NCBI GenBank assembly: GCA_044358835.1
Contig: JBIKNF010000006.1
Span: 1 to 64,000 of the forward strand
From: JAJTHC01 sp044358835
Lineage (GTDB): Bacteria; Cyanobacteriota; Vampirovibrionia; Vampirovibrionales; JAJTHC01
Direction: 5' to 3'
Length of the DNA stretch: 64,000 nt
This document shows positions 44,942 through 53,931 of the stretch, piece after piece. The number at the start of each line of letters is the position of its first letter. Positions within the stretch are counted from its first letter, which is position 1. The translations under genes were made by a program, and so were the position numbers. The notes under the pieces were generated by a model. The model did not search any database. It saw only the letters and a list, made by a program, of their open reading frames with translations, and was not told the DNA's origin.

Positions 44942-45427
44942 ATGATGAGTTCCCCTTCCCCCACGGTAGAACCCCTAGAACAGCTTCCCCCCTTAACGGT
45001 GACTGAACTTAAAGCCCATATTCCCCATCGTTACCCCTTTTTACTGGTGGATCGCGTCACCGCTCACGCCAAAGGCACCTACATTGAAGGCTATAAAAAC
45101 CTCACCGCCAATGAAGCCTTTTTTGAAGGTCATTTCCCTCACTTGCCCATTATGCCGGGGGTGCTTCAAGTTGAAGCACTGGCTCAACTAGGCGGCATTA
45201 TGGTGGCTCACTTGCCTGAAGGCATGGGTAAAGTTGGCTTGTTCGCGGGGTTAGACAACGTGCGTTTTCGTCGTATGGTCACTCCTGGTGATCGCCTGGA
45301 TTTACGGGTGGAACTGGTGCAGTTTCGTCGTGTGTTGGTCAAAGTCAAAGCCGTGGCTTCGGTGAATGGGGAAACATCCGTTGAAGCGGACATGATGTTT
45401 AGCCTAATGCCAAAAACAAACGAATAG
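44942..45427 (+). CDS. fabZ: 3-hydroxyacyl-ACP dehydratase FabZ
   Basis: 161 residues. Hot-dog fold enzyme of fatty-acid synthesis that dehydrates beta-hydroxyacyl-ACP. The catalytic histidine is in PHRYPFLLVDRV and the glutamate in MPGVLQVEALAQLGG. An AAAGGAG ribosome-binding site lies about twelve bases upstream of the first ATG (44942); the next codon but one is also possible. The usual lpx partners (lpxD, lpxA, lpxC) are not adjacent. Confidence 0.94.
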   Translation: MMSSPSPTVEPLEQLPPLTVTELKAHIPHRYPFLLVDRVTAHAKGTYIEGYKNLTANEAFFEGHFPHLPIMPGVLQVEALAQLGGIMVAHLPEGMGKVGLFAGLDNVRFRRMVTPGDRLDLRVELVQFRRVLVKVKAVASVNGETSVEADMMFSLMPKTNE

Positions 45428-45510
45428 TCAGTGGCACAAGGTCTTGCTTTTGCGTATTTATGTTACTATATCCCTAACATTTCCCTTTAAACGCTGGACA
45501 GGAACGTTCC

Positions 45511-46671
45511 ATGACCACAACACTGCTTTCTCCCCTTGCTGAATCTGAAGACGTGGCGGATTACACCCCCATGACTCACGTCACCCTACCCCCCCGAAAA
45601 GCCAGTGCATTACCCGCTTTAATTGGGCAAAGCAAGGCAGAACTGGTGGAACAATTCACAGCCTTGGGGCATCCGCGTTTTCGAGCGGAACAGGTGCATC
45701 ATTGGTTGTATGTTAAGTGCGTCCAATCCTTTGAAGAGATGCTGAACTTGTCGAAAGGCTTTCGGCAATACTTGGCCGAACATTTTCAACTAGGGACCCT
45801 TGAAATTGCCAGCAAGCAAGTTTCTGAAGACGGCACCCTAAAATACCTGTTTCAATGTGCGGATGGCAACGTCATTGAATCGGTTTTAATGTATTTTGAA
45901 GAACGAGACAGCTACGCCCTATGCGTGTCGACTCAAGTAGGGTGTGCCATTAACTGTTCGTTTTGTGCCACAGGCAAAATGGGCTTAAAGCGGCATTTGT
46001 CTGCAAGTGAAATTGTGGAACAATATGTGAAAGTACAAGCCGACAGTGGCCAAGAAATTCGCAACGTGGTGTACATGGGCCAAGGCGAACCCTTGCACAA
46101 TTATGAAAACACGGTAAAATCCCTGCGGGTGCTTAATGAATCCTGCGAAGTGGGGATGCGTCGCATTACGGTGTCGACTTCAGGCTTGGTGGATCACATC
46201 GACAAGCTCGCCCAAGAAGAAATGCCCTTGACGCTCGCCTTGTCCCTTCATGCCCCCAATAACGCGTTGCGATCTCGCATTATGCCCATTAACAAGCGCT
46301 GGCCATTAGAAACGCTCATTCCTTCACTAGAACGTTACTTGGCTTCCACCCACCGGCGTTTAACGATGGAATATATTATGATCGACGGCATAAACGATCA
46401 ACCCGAACATGCGCATCAGCTGGGGCAGTTGATTCAGCATTTGAAGTGTAACATCAACTTAATTCCGTACAATCCGATTGCCAAAGACTTGCCTCGTGCC
46501 GTGGATTATAAGCGTTCAAGCAATCAGGCCATTCGCACCTTTATGATGATTTTGTTGGATCGTTACCATAAAAAGGTGACGGTGCGTTTAGAACGTGGGG
46601 TGGATATTGACGCCGCCTGCGGTCAGCTGGCCAATCGCTTTCAGGCAAGCAAGGAACAACCTTTACCTTAG
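45511..46671 (+). CDS. rlmN: Dual-specificity rRNA/tRNA adenine C2-methyltransferase
   Basis: 386 residues. Radical-SAM enzyme methylating A2503 of 23S rRNA and A37 of tRNA. The iron-sulfur motif is CAINCSFCATGKMGL; also VYMGQGEPLHNY and LALSLHAPNN. An N-terminal extension of about 30 residues precedes the usual beginning. It overlaps by four bases the small leftward gene at 46668. Confidence 0.95.
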   Translation: MTTTLLSPLAESEDVADYTPMTHVTLPPRKASALPALIGQSKAELVEQFTALGHPRFRAEQVHHWLYVKCVQSFEEMLNLSKGFRQYLAEHFQLGTLEIASKQVSEDGTLKYLFQCADGNVIESVLMYFEERDSYALCVSTQVGCAINCSFCATGKMGLKRHLSASEIVEQYVKVQADSGQEIRNVVYMGQGEPLHNYENTVKSLRVLNESCEVGMRRITVSTSGLVDHIDKLAQEEMPLTLALSLHAPNNALRSRIMPINKRWPLETLIPSLERYLASTHRRLTMEYIMIDGINDQPEHAHQLGQLIQHLKCNINLIPYNPIAKDLPRAVDYKRSSNQAIRTFMMILLDRYHKKVTVRLERGVDIDAACGQLANRFQASKEQPLP

Positions 46672-46985
46672 TTAAACCCTTCACTAAAATCCGACGCTTT
46701 GACTTCGTGCAACCAACGCCGATACTGCCAATCTTCATAAGAAAGGCAGTATTCATACAGACTTTTTAGGAGAATATCCCCACTGGGGCTTTTGCCTTGA
46801 AATAATAGGACAGGCGTTTCAAGGGTCAGTTCAATTTCCGCCAATAGTACATCTCGAACCTTGTCTTCTGTGGTGGGGGTGGGGTGCTTTAAGTGCCACA
46901 AAAGCCATTGTTGCAACACGTGAATGGCGGATCCTCGTTGAAGGAACTGCGCTTTTAAGGTTTCAGCAAAGGCTTCTAAAATCAT
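46668..46985 (-). CDS. Small hypothetical protein
   Basis: 105 residues, predicted helical, acidic, with several Trp/Leu/Tyr residues (LQQWLLWHLKHP, SYEDWQYRRWLHE). No known domain, no signal or membrane helix. Convergent with rlmN, with a 4-base stop overlap. Plausibly a real gene because of composition like the neighbours and clean spacing, but function is unknown. Confidence 0.5.
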   Translation of the reverse strand: MILEAFAETLKAQFLQRGSAIHVLQQWLLWHLKHPTPTTEDKVRDVLLAEIELTLETPVLLFQGKSPSGDILLKSLYEYCLSYEDWQYRRWLHEVKASDFSEGFN

Positions 46986-47225
46986 GAAAAGGCGGTTCCT
47001 CTATCGAACGAAACGCGGTTTAAGGCATGAAGCACTGTAATGAAGTCATCGACCTTATAAAGAGAGTCCTACAACCCTATAAAAAAGGGGACACAATAAT
47101 AAGTCGTTCAAAGGCTTCCTTACTTTAAGTATAGCAAAAAAGCCAGTGCGACTCAAGAATCCCCCCCGCCGAAAGTCGTCTAAAAAGCCGAAAAATCAAG
47201 CATTTCTTTTCTAAAATGCGGGGGT

Positions 47226-47253
47226 AGTAAAACAATTTTAGGGTTGTTTTACT
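47226..47253. promoter_or_regulatory. 10-bp perfect inverted repeat upstream of the porin
   Basis: AGTAAAACAA (47226-47235) and TTGTTTTACT (47244-47253) surround 8 bases. It lies about 230 bases before the porin start and about 130 before its likely promoter. It could be an operator or a weak terminator. The rest of 46986-47480 has no gene I can see. Confidence 0.4.
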
Positions 47254-47385
47254 GAGAATGAAAAAAATTTTGATGTTTGAACTGTGTTTTCCTATTCCCT
47301 TAATAAAAAACTTGTGTTAGGATAAATTGAAAGTTAATGTGTAAAGTCCTTTTGGTTTAAACACATTAAGTTTTAGGACGCCTTT

Positions 47386-47414
47386 TTGTTCGTATTGCGA
47401 AGGATCGTTATACT
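47386..47414 (+). promoter_or_regulatory. Probable promoter of SLH porin
   Basis: TTGTTC (47386-47391) and TATACT (47409-47414) are 17 bases apart, giving a leader of about 60 bases before the ribosome-binding site AAGGAG. The arrangement suits a constitutive, strongly expressed porin gene. Confidence 0.5.
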
Positions 47415-47480
47415 TATAAAAAGTCATTAGTGATGTTAGCAAATTCAGTGTGTGCACTGGAATTTAAGGAGAAAAAATCC

Positions 47481-49142
47481 ATGACCTCGAATAAAGTAAC
47501 CCCCATTTTATTGGCGGGATCCTTGTTTTTAGCAGGTATGGCTAATGTGGCGGATGCCCGCATTGAAGCTGTTGAAACCGATCGTTCGGAAGACAAACGT
47601 TTAACCCGTATGGAAGATTTAGTCGATGTTTCGGCCCACCACTGGGCGTATGACGCTTTGAGCGAATTGGTTGAAAAATACGACGTGATTGAAGGTTATG
47701 AAGCCACCAACGGTAAATTCAAGTTCAAAGGCAATCAATACGCCACACGTTATGAAATGGCGGCTGCCTTACGTGATGTATTGTACTTGGTTCGCTCAGG
47801 CAAAGTGTTCTTAAACAATGGAGACACAGAAACCGTCGCATCTTTAGAATCTGAATTTGCCCCTGAACTTGCGGCATTAAAAGCTCGTACTGAAGCCTTA
47901 GAAGCTCGTGTGGGTGCGCTTGAAGCCGACAAAGATCGCTTCAAAGTCGGTGGTGATTTCACTGTGGGCGCCTTGGGTGGTTTTGAATCGGGCGACAACA
48001 GCTACAACGATTCTATTCAAGCCATTTCTCGCTTACGTTTGACTGTTGAAGCCCCTGTTTACAAGGGTGAAGAAGGTCAGTTTTTAGGTGAAGGACGTGT
48101 TAAAGTCCGCGCGGTTGCTGCTTTGGGTAGCAATACGGGTGGCATTATGGGACAAAGCCGTATCGCTGCGGATGCGTCTAACGGCAATGAAATTGGTTCC
48201 AATGGAAGCACGAACTCGCGTCAAAATGTATACCTCGACCGTGCCGGTTACGAACAAGACTTCAACTTGTTTAACAACAGCCACACGTTATTTGCGGGTG
48301 TGTTACCTTGGCGTGATTACTTCGACAAATCCGCGTACCGTGGCGATGAAAATACGCAATTCCAAAACACGGCGTTGACGAACATTCCTGGTATGCCCAC
48401 GAATGCGACGCTTGCGATGGCGGGTGTAAAAACCAATTTTGTCATCAATGACGACTTAGACGTTGGATTGACCCTTGCCTATGGAGCACCTAACGAGCGT
48501 AACGTGCAGAATAACTATTTTGCCAATGCGGAAGCGCGTGCGAATTACAACTGGGCAAACTTAGACAACCGCAAAACGAGCGTTTACGCTGGTTTGGTGG
48601 GGATCTTCAATGATAACGTCAATTACCAGTTTAGCTCAACCGCCTTGGCACGTTCTGGTTCAACCAGTACTTATGGACCTGGTAACACCCACTTGGCTTA
48701 TATCGGGTTGGATCAAGAAATTTACAAAGGCATTGGTTTGCATGCAGACTACATGTACAATAATGCAAGACCCAACTCGGCTTATTTAAACGGCCTAAAC
48801 CAAAACTACAACAATGTCAATGGGTTTAATAGCTTTGGTGGGAAAAATATTGCCTTGTCCCCTCGTCAAGCAGCTAGTGTTGCCTTGCATATTCCTACAA
48901 AAACCCTTGGTTTTCGGGATGGTGACAACATCGGTGTTGGTTATGCGGTGACGTCTTACAAAGACGGCTTCTCTTCCGATGGACGGGATCGCATGGCTCA
49001 GTTGGTGGAAACCTACTACAACTTCCGTTTGAACGATCGTGTTAGCATTATTCCTAGCCTTCAAGCGGGCATTACCCCTTTTGGAAGCTCTGATCAAGAC
49101 TTGTTCTACGCCGGTGGACTTCGCACCAGCATCAAGTTCTAA
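47481..49142 (+). CDS. SLH-domain outer-membrane porin (OprB/SomA type)
   Basis: 553 residues. A signal peptide (about 1-26, ending ADA) is followed by an S-layer-homology domain (about 45-100: HHWAYDALSELVEKYDVIEGY and QYATRYEMAAALRDVL). A short coiled coil (ALKARTEALEARVGALEAD) comes next, then a beta-barrel of alternating strands (about 160-553) ending in aromatic/hydrophobic F. This architecture is a hallmark of cyanobacterial porins, where the SLH domain binds peptidoglycan-linked polymer and the barrel passes nutrients. Start 47481 has AAGGAG upstream and precedes the signal peptide. Confidence 0.9.
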   Translation: MTSNKVTPILLAGSLFLAGMANVADARIEAVETDRSEDKRLTRMEDLVDVSAHHWAYDALSELVEKYDVIEGYEATNGKFKFKGNQYATRYEMAAALRDVLYLVRSGKVFLNNGDTETVASLESEFAPELAALKARTEALEARVGALEADKDRFKVGGDFTVGALGGFESGDNSYNDSIQAISRLRLTVEAPVYKGEEGQFLGEGRVKVRAVAALGSNTGGIMGQSRIAADASNGNEIGSNGSTNSRQNVYLDRAGYEQDFNLFNNSHTLFAGVLPWRDYFDKSAYRGDENTQFQNTALTNIPGMPTNATLAMAGVKTNFVINDDLDVGLTLAYGAPNERNVQNNYFANAEARANYNWANLDNRKTSVYAGLVGIFNDNVNYQFSSTALARSGSTSTYGPGNTHLAYIGLDQEIYKGIGLHADYMYNNARPNSAYLNGLNQNYNNVNGFNSFGGKNIALSPRQAASVALHIPTKTLGFRDGDNIGVGYAVTSYKDGFSSDGRDRMAQLVETYYNFRLNDRVSIIPSLQAGITPFGSSDQDLFYAGGLRTSIKF

Positions 49143-49161
49143 GCTATTCTATAGCTAAAAT

Positions 49162-49197
49162 AAAACGCCCTTTGCTCAGTGAGTCGAGGGCGTTTTT
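49162..49197 (+). terminator. Rho-independent terminator of SLH porin
   Basis: AAAACGCCCT (49162-49171) pairs with AGGGCGTTTT (49187-49196) and a T-run follows. It lies about 20 bases after the porin stop and before ruvC. Confidence 0.88.
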
Positions 49198-49243
49198 ATG
49201 CTATAGTTAAACGGTATAGTCGTCTTTAGAGTTATCTGTACAT

Positions 49244-49714
49244 ATGAAAATACTCGGCATCGATCCTGGATTAGGACGCATCGGCTTTGGGCTGATTGAT
49301 GTGAGCCTGCGAAACAACCCCCAAGCATTGGCGTGGGGCGTGGTTGAAACCACACCCAAGGCACCGATCGGGTCACGTTTGGTAGAAATTCATCACGACA
49401 TTAAGGCCTTAATTGAAGAAGCGTCTCCTGATGTAATTGCCATTGAGTCGTTGTTTTATTTTCGAAACAACACCACCATCGTGCCTGTGGCCCAAGCCAG
49501 AGGAGTGCTATTGTTGTTGGCTGAACTGGCGGGTGTCCCCACCGTTGAATATACCCCCATGCAGGTCAAGCAAGCCCTTACCGGCTACGGCAAAGCTCAA
49601 AAACACGAAATCACCGAAGCCGTGATTTTACGACTCAATTTACTTAAGCGCCCCACCCCCGATGACGCCGCCGATGGTCTTGCTATTGCCCTGACCCACA
49701 GTCAATTTCTATAG
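49244..49714 (+). CDS. ruvC: Holliday junction resolvase RuvC
   Basis: 156 residues. Cuts four-way DNA junctions with RuvAB. Catalytic acidic residues are in ILGIDPGLGRIGFG (Asp7), AIESLFYFRNN (Glu) and DDAADGLAIALTH (two Asp). No ruvA or ruvB adjacent. The iterated-repeat stretch at 49931-50076 lies just downstream. Confidence 0.95.
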   Translation: MKILGIDPGLGRIGFGLIDVSLRNNPQALAWGVVETTPKAPIGSRLVEIHHDIKALIEEASPDVIAIESLFYFRNNTTIVPVAQARGVLLLLAELAGVPTVEYTPMQVKQALTGYGKAQKHEITEAVILRLNLLKRPTPDDAADGLAIALTHSQFL

Positions 49715-49751
49715 AAAGCTCTGCGAAAGATAAAACAGGCAATGAGGCCAT

Positions 49752-49771
49752 TCTAGGAGCCTAGATTTTTT
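49752..49771 (+). terminator. Weak terminator candidate after ruvC
   Basis: TCTAG (49752-49756) pairs with CTAGA (49761-49765) around a 4-base loop and is followed by TTTTTT. The stem is only five pairs, so this is tentative. Confidence 0.4.
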
Positions 49772-49930
49772 GTTTAGTGAGGCACGTTTATGTTACACGC
49801 CAGCCCAAAAATAGTGCACTTTAGCCACTGGGCAAAGGGCTTAAAAATAGGGTATACTGAAAAAGGTTGGCTTTTTTGAAAACGTCTTCGCACCCCCGAA
49901 AAATCATTGAAAATCGAGTAAAAAATAGAC

Positions 49931-50076
49931 TTTCGTGTGTCGAAAATCGAGTTTTGTGTGTCAGAATCAAAGGTTTTGTGTGTCGAAAAAGTGGGTTTCG
50001 TGTGTCAGAAATGGATATTTTGTGTGTCGAAAAAAAGGGTTTTGTGTGTCAAAAATCGACTTTCCGACACACGAAA
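49931..50076. repeat. Seven phased GTGTGTC sites (iteron-like array)
   Basis: GTGTGTC occurs at 49935, 49956, 49978, 50000, 50022 and 50044 (spacings 21, 22, 22, 22, 22), and its inverse GACACAC at 50066 (again 22 on). Most units read TTTYGTGTGTC then A-rich sequence, and the best contain the dyad TTTCG/CGAAA with five bases between. A period near 22 is two helical turns and not a multiple of three, so it is not a coding repeat. The region 49715-50245 has no convincing gene. Most likely a multi-site protein-binding region. Confidence 0.85.
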
Positions 50077-50245
50077 TTAGCGCGTTTCTTTACATCGTGA
50101 TACAGTGTAATGGATATTCGTTATTTTAACTAAAATACTTTTCTGTTACGATTCGTGAACGTTAGATATTTTCTAAAAAATAATGTAGTTTAAAAACAAC
50201 CCTGATTAAATAGTTTGTTTCAACTAACAAAAAAGAAGTCTTATT

Positions 50246-51469
50246 ATGCAACTTGCCCTAGAGTATGAAGCCAAAACCTTCGGCGTGAGCGAACTCACCG
50301 CCTACTTAAAACGCACCATTAAAACCGATCCCATCCTAGGTGGAACCCTGCTTGTGCGTGGGGAAGTGTCTAATCTAAAGCCTTCTAGTCGGGGGCATGT
50401 GTACTTCACGCTGAAAGACGACACCGCAAGCATCAACGCCGTGATGTGGGCCAGCACCGCAAGCAAAAGCAAGTTCAAACTCGAAGAAGGCATGGAACTC
50501 ATCGCCACGGGTGATTTGGATCTGTACGCCCCAAACGGAAGCTATTCACTGGTGGTCAAAAAAATAGAGCCTGTCGGTTTAGGGGGCTTGCAACTGGCGT
50601 ATGAGCAGTTGAAGGCTCAATTTGACGCGGAAGGCTTGTTTGACGCATCTCGCAAGCAGGCCTTGCCTGAATTTCCCTTTAGAATCGGGATTATAACGGC
50701 TTCTACAGGGGCCGTTATTCACGATATGATGCGGGTTATTCGACATAAAAACCCTTTTGTGGATGTTGTTTTATACCCCGCCAAAGTGCAGGGCGAAGGG
50801 GCCAGTGAAGAAATCGCCACAGGTATTCGCGCCTTAGAAGAGGAGTCCCTAGAGCTGGACGCCATCATAGTTGCTCGTGGTGGCGGTAGCTTTGAAGACC
50901 TCTTTTGCTTTAGCGAAGAGCCGGTGGTGCGTGCCATCGCGGATTGTCGCCTCCCTGTTGTCAGCGCCATTGGCCATGAACCCGATTATGGCTTGGCGGA
51001 TGCAGTGGCCGATTTTTCAGCCGCCACCCCCACCATGGCCGCTGATACCCTTGTGCCAGATGGCTATAAAATGCAAGAACTTCTGGTGGATTCGGGCCAG
51101 TGGCTGGGTGAACAAGTCGAACGTCAACTCTTACTCAGCGAAGAAAATGCCTTTCAACTAGGGCAACGCCTCTTAGATCGAATCACCCCCAAGCTGACCA
51201 CTGCCGAACAAAGCTTGCTCAACTTCACGCAACGTTTGGCGCACGCTGTAGAAGTACGACTCAATCAAGCCGAACAACAGCTCGCTGGTGTGGAAGATGA
51301 ATTGAATGCTTATAGCCCCACCGCGATTTTGCGTCGGGGCTATAGTGTGCTAAGCCATGCGGAAAATGGCACCGTGGTTCGAACGCTTGAAGACCTAGAG
51401 GGTTCGCCTGATTTACGGCTTCAGTTGGCGGACGGTGAAACCCTTTTAAGGGGTTACACCTGTTTGTAA
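50246..51469 (+). CDS. xseA: Exodeoxyribonuclease VII large subunit
   Basis: 407 residues. Single-strand exonuclease subunit. An OB-fold N-terminus (SELTAYLKRTIKTDPI to VMWASTASKSK) precedes the catalytic domain (RIGIITASTGAVIHDM, VARGGGSFEDLFCF, AIGHEPDYGLADAVAD) and a C-terminal coiled coil. The C-terminal end is YSVL plus the short RGY-type motif. The small subunit gene xseB is not next to it. It may be the first gene of a run continuing to rsmH. Confidence 0.95.
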   Translation: MQLALEYEAKTFGVSELTAYLKRTIKTDPILGGTLLVRGEVSNLKPSSRGHVYFTLKDDTASINAVMWASTASKSKFKLEEGMELIATGDLDLYAPNGSYSLVVKKIEPVGLGGLQLAYEQLKAQFDAEGLFDASRKQALPEFPFRIGIITASTGAVIHDMMRVIRHKNPFVDVVLYPAKVQGEGASEEIATGIRALEEESLELDAIIVARGGGSFEDLFCFSEEPVVRAIADCRLPVVSAIGHEPDYGLADAVADFSAATPTMAADTLVPDGYKMQELLVDSGQWLGEQVERQLLLSEENAFQLGQRLLDRITPKLTTAEQSLLNFTQRLAHAVEVRLNQAEQQLAGVEDELNAYSPTAILRRGYSVLSHAENGTVVRTLEDLEGSPDLRLQLADGETLLRGYTCL

Positions 51470-51578
51470 AATAAACATTGTAATTTCACCCTGTTTTGGA
51501 TAAGCTAAAAGCGACCGTTTTAAAATGTATCTGAAATGGATCGGTGTGCTTAAATCACTTCGGGAGTCAAATCATTTT

Positions 51579-52205
51579 ATGAAGTTTCTGAATTTCTTAC
51601 CCAATGAAGCCCTGTTTTACAACCTAATTAACGAATTGGCCAAACAAGCCAAAGCCAGTTCTGAAGGCTTGCACGCTTACGTACAACACGGCGATGCCAC
51701 GCGTCAACCCATGACGGATGCGCGTTCTGCGGCCAAAATAGCCCTCGCTACTCTCGTAGAAGAAGTGTGCCGAGCCTTTATTACCCCCTTTGATCGTGAA
51801 GACGTTCAAGAACTCGCTGAAGCGCTTTACCGCATTAGCGCGACGATCGACACCATTCAACAGCGCATGCACATTCACCACTTGCATTCCCTTGAAGGGG
51901 ACTTTCAACGCATGGCGGAAATCATCGTCAAGCAAGGCGCTTTGTTGGTTTCTTTGATTGAAGGGTTGAACCGCAACGACAAGGCCAGTCATTTGCAAGA
52001 AATCGTAACCCTTTTATATGAACTAGAAGATGAAGGCGATCGCGTGGCCCTAGAACTAGAACATGCCTTGTTTAAGCATGAGCCTTTGCCTGATGCCTTG
52101 AACTTAATTGTGCGAAAAGATTTGTACCAAAGCCTTGAAGGCGTCACAGATGCCTTTCGAGATGTGGCCGCCACGGCCTTGCGTATCATCTTAAAACACA
52201 GTTAA
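51579..52205 (+). CDS. DUF47 family (PhoU-like) phosphate transport regulator
   Basis: About 208 residues. All-helical DUF47 protein, a PhoU-like family usually encoded next to Pit phosphate transporters, as here (16 bases upstream of pit). Family-like features: FYNLINELAKQAKASSEGL, LYRISATIDTIQQRMHIHH, LLYELEDEGDRVALELEHALF. ATG 51579 gives the typical MKFLNFLPNEALFY start; an in-frame extension to 51525 is less likely. Probably modulates or is required for phosphate uptake. Confidence 0.85.
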   Translation: MKFLNFLPNEALFYNLINELAKQAKASSEGLHAYVQHGDATRQPMTDARSAAKIALATLVEEVCRAFITPFDREDVQELAEALYRISATIDTIQQRMHIHHLHSLEGDFQRMAEIIVKQGALLVSLIEGLNRNDKASHLQEIVTLLYELEDEGDRVALELEHALFKHEPLPDALNLIVRKDLYQSLEGVTDAFRDVAATALRIILKHS

Positions 52206-52220
52206 TGAGGGAACCTTCAC

Positions 52221-53252
52221 ATGGAATGGTTAATGGATCCTCAATTTTTGCTTCTGGTGGTGATTATTGCCATGGCCTTAATGTTTGATTACATCAATGG
52301 CTTTCACGATGCCGCAAACGCCATTGCAACAGTCGTGGCCACACGAGTGATGACGCCTAAAACCGCAGTGTTGTTTGGCGCAATTTTTAACTTGCTAGGC
52401 GCCTTAATGGGCACTGAAGTGGCCGCCACCATGGGTAAAGGCATTGTTGAAGCCAAGCTCATTAATCTTGAAACCATTTTATGTGCTTTAATCGGGGCGA
52501 TTGTGTGGAACTTGGTGACGTGGTGGAAGGGGTTGCCGTCCTCTTCATCTCACGCCTTAATTGGCTCACTAATGGGGGCGGCCTGCTTTTGGGTCGGCAG
52601 TTTTGGTGAAAGCGTCGTACATTGGCACAAGGTCATTGACAAAGTCATTATTCCCATGTTTAGCTCGCCGTTGATCGGCTTTACGGTGGGTTATATCTTA
52701 ATGACGCTTCTGACGTGGATGGTCTACAAAATTTCGGTGAACCGAATCAACAGTGTATTTGGGAAATTGCAGATTGTGTCTGCCGGAGCCATGGCACTGA
52801 GTCACGGCATGAACGATGCGCAAAAAAGCATGGGAATCATTGCACTGGCGATTATTTTATATAAAGGCGTGCCTTCTAGTGAGTTTCATGTCGGCTTAGA
52901 AATTGTGATTCCTTGTGCGGTGGCCATTGGTTTGGGCACATTGTCTGGCGGATGGAAAATTATTCGCACGCTAGGCAGTAAAATGATTAAGCTCCAACCG
53001 ATTCATGGATTTGCCGCAGAAGTGACGTCTTTTACCGTCATTATGCTGGCCAGTCATTGGGGGATTCCCCTTTCTACCACGCATGCGATAACATCCACCA
53101 TTATGGGGGTGGGGGCAACCCGTCGTCTCAGTGCGGTGAAGTGGTCGCTGGTGGGTTCTATTCTCTGGGCGTGGTTACTGACTATTCCTGTGACGTTTTT
53201 ATTGAGTGGGTGCATCGCAATACTCTACAAATGGATTCAGGCTCACCTTTAG
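52221..53252 (+). CDS. pit: Low-affinity inorganic phosphate transporter (PiT)
   Basis: 343 residues with about ten membrane helices. PiT proteins move metal-phosphate with H+ or Na+. Twin family motifs are present: FDYINGFHDAANAIATVV near the N-terminus and ALSHGMNDAQKSMGIIAL in the middle, plus GLPSSSSHALIGSLMGA. Follows DUF47 by 16 bases. Confidence 0.94.
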   Translation: MEWLMDPQFLLLVVIIAMALMFDYINGFHDAANAIATVVATRVMTPKTAVLFGAIFNLLGALMGTEVAATMGKGIVEAKLINLETILCALIGAIVWNLVTWWKGLPSSSSHALIGSLMGAACFWVGSFGESVVHWHKVIDKVIIPMFSSPLIGFTVGYILMTLLTWMVYKISVNRINSVFGKLQIVSAGAMALSHGMNDAQKSMGIIALAIILYKGVPSSEFHVGLEIVIPCAVAIGLGTLSGGWKIIRTLGSKMIKLQPIHGFAAEVTSFTVIMLASHWGIPLSTTHAITSTIMGVGATRRLSAVKWSLVGSILWAWLLTIPVTFLLSGCIAILYKWIQAHL

Positions 53253-53283
53253 TTTTGAAATGTTAGGAAAGAAGGATTTAATC

Positions 53284-53931
53284 ATGGATTGGCTCATACA
53301 TAGCATTGAATGGGTACTTGGGGGGCTGTTGTTTTGGGTGCATAGCGTGATTAAAGCCCTAGGCTATGGAGGCATTGTATTGCTTATGGCCATTGAATCG
53401 GCCAACATTCCCCTGCCTAGTGAAATGATTTTGCCCTATGCGGGTTACTTGGTGCAACAAGGTGAAATGAACATCCACTTGGCCAGTTTGGCTGGAGCCG
53501 TGGGTTGCGTTGTGGGTTCGCTTCCCTGTTATTGGCTGGGGGCATGGGGTGGGGAAGCCTTCATTAAAAAATACAGTAAGTGGATTTTAATTGACGAAGA
53601 CGACTTGGCGGATGCGCGTCGGTGGACGGCTCGCTTTGGGGATTTGGCGTTTTTCATCTGCCGAATGTTGCCTATTTTACGGACGTTTATTTCTGTACCC
53701 GCAGGCGTTTTAGGGGCCAACCTGTGGACGTTTACGATTTACACGTTTATTGGTTCCTTGATTTGGAGCTATTTACTGGTGTATGTGGGCATTATTTTTG
53801 GGGACAACCTTGCCGAATTTAAGCATTTGTGGCACAAGTTTGATGTAGCAATTGCGCTATTACTCGTACTAGGGGGCGGAGCGTACCTGTGGAAGCACGT
53901 CGCTAAAAAGTGGATGAAGCCCCGTGCCTGA
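53284..53931 (+). CDS. DedA-family membrane protein
   Basis: About 215 residues, several membrane helices. DedA proteins include flippases that recycle undecaprenyl phosphate or move phospholipids and are linked to proton-motive force. Family signs: ESANIPLPSEMILPYAGYLV, GCVVGSLPCYWLG, and FICRMLPILRTFISVPAGVL with the conserved arginine. The ATG at 53284 has AAGGA upstream and starts before the first helix. It overlaps rsmH by eight bases. Confidence 0.88.
   Translation: MDWLIHSIEWVLGGLLFWVHSVIKALGYGGIVLLMAIESANIPLPSEMILPYAGYLVQQGEMNIHLASLAGAVGCVVGSLPCYWLGAWGGEAFIKKYSKWILIDEDDLADARRWTARFGDLAFFICRMLPILRTFISVPAGVLGANLWTFTIYTFIGSLIWSYLLVYVGIIFGDNLAEFKHLWHKFDVAIALLLVLGGGAYLWKHVAKKWMKPRA

Noticed and set aside
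49931..50076. CRISPR array
   Set aside because: The repeat is only about 12 bases, the gaps about 10, and the last copy is inverted; no cas gene is near.
49867..50100. Short coding frame over the GTGTGTC array
   Set aside because: The repeat period of 21-22 bases is not a multiple of three, and the frame has no ribosome-binding site, so the repeats act at DNA level.
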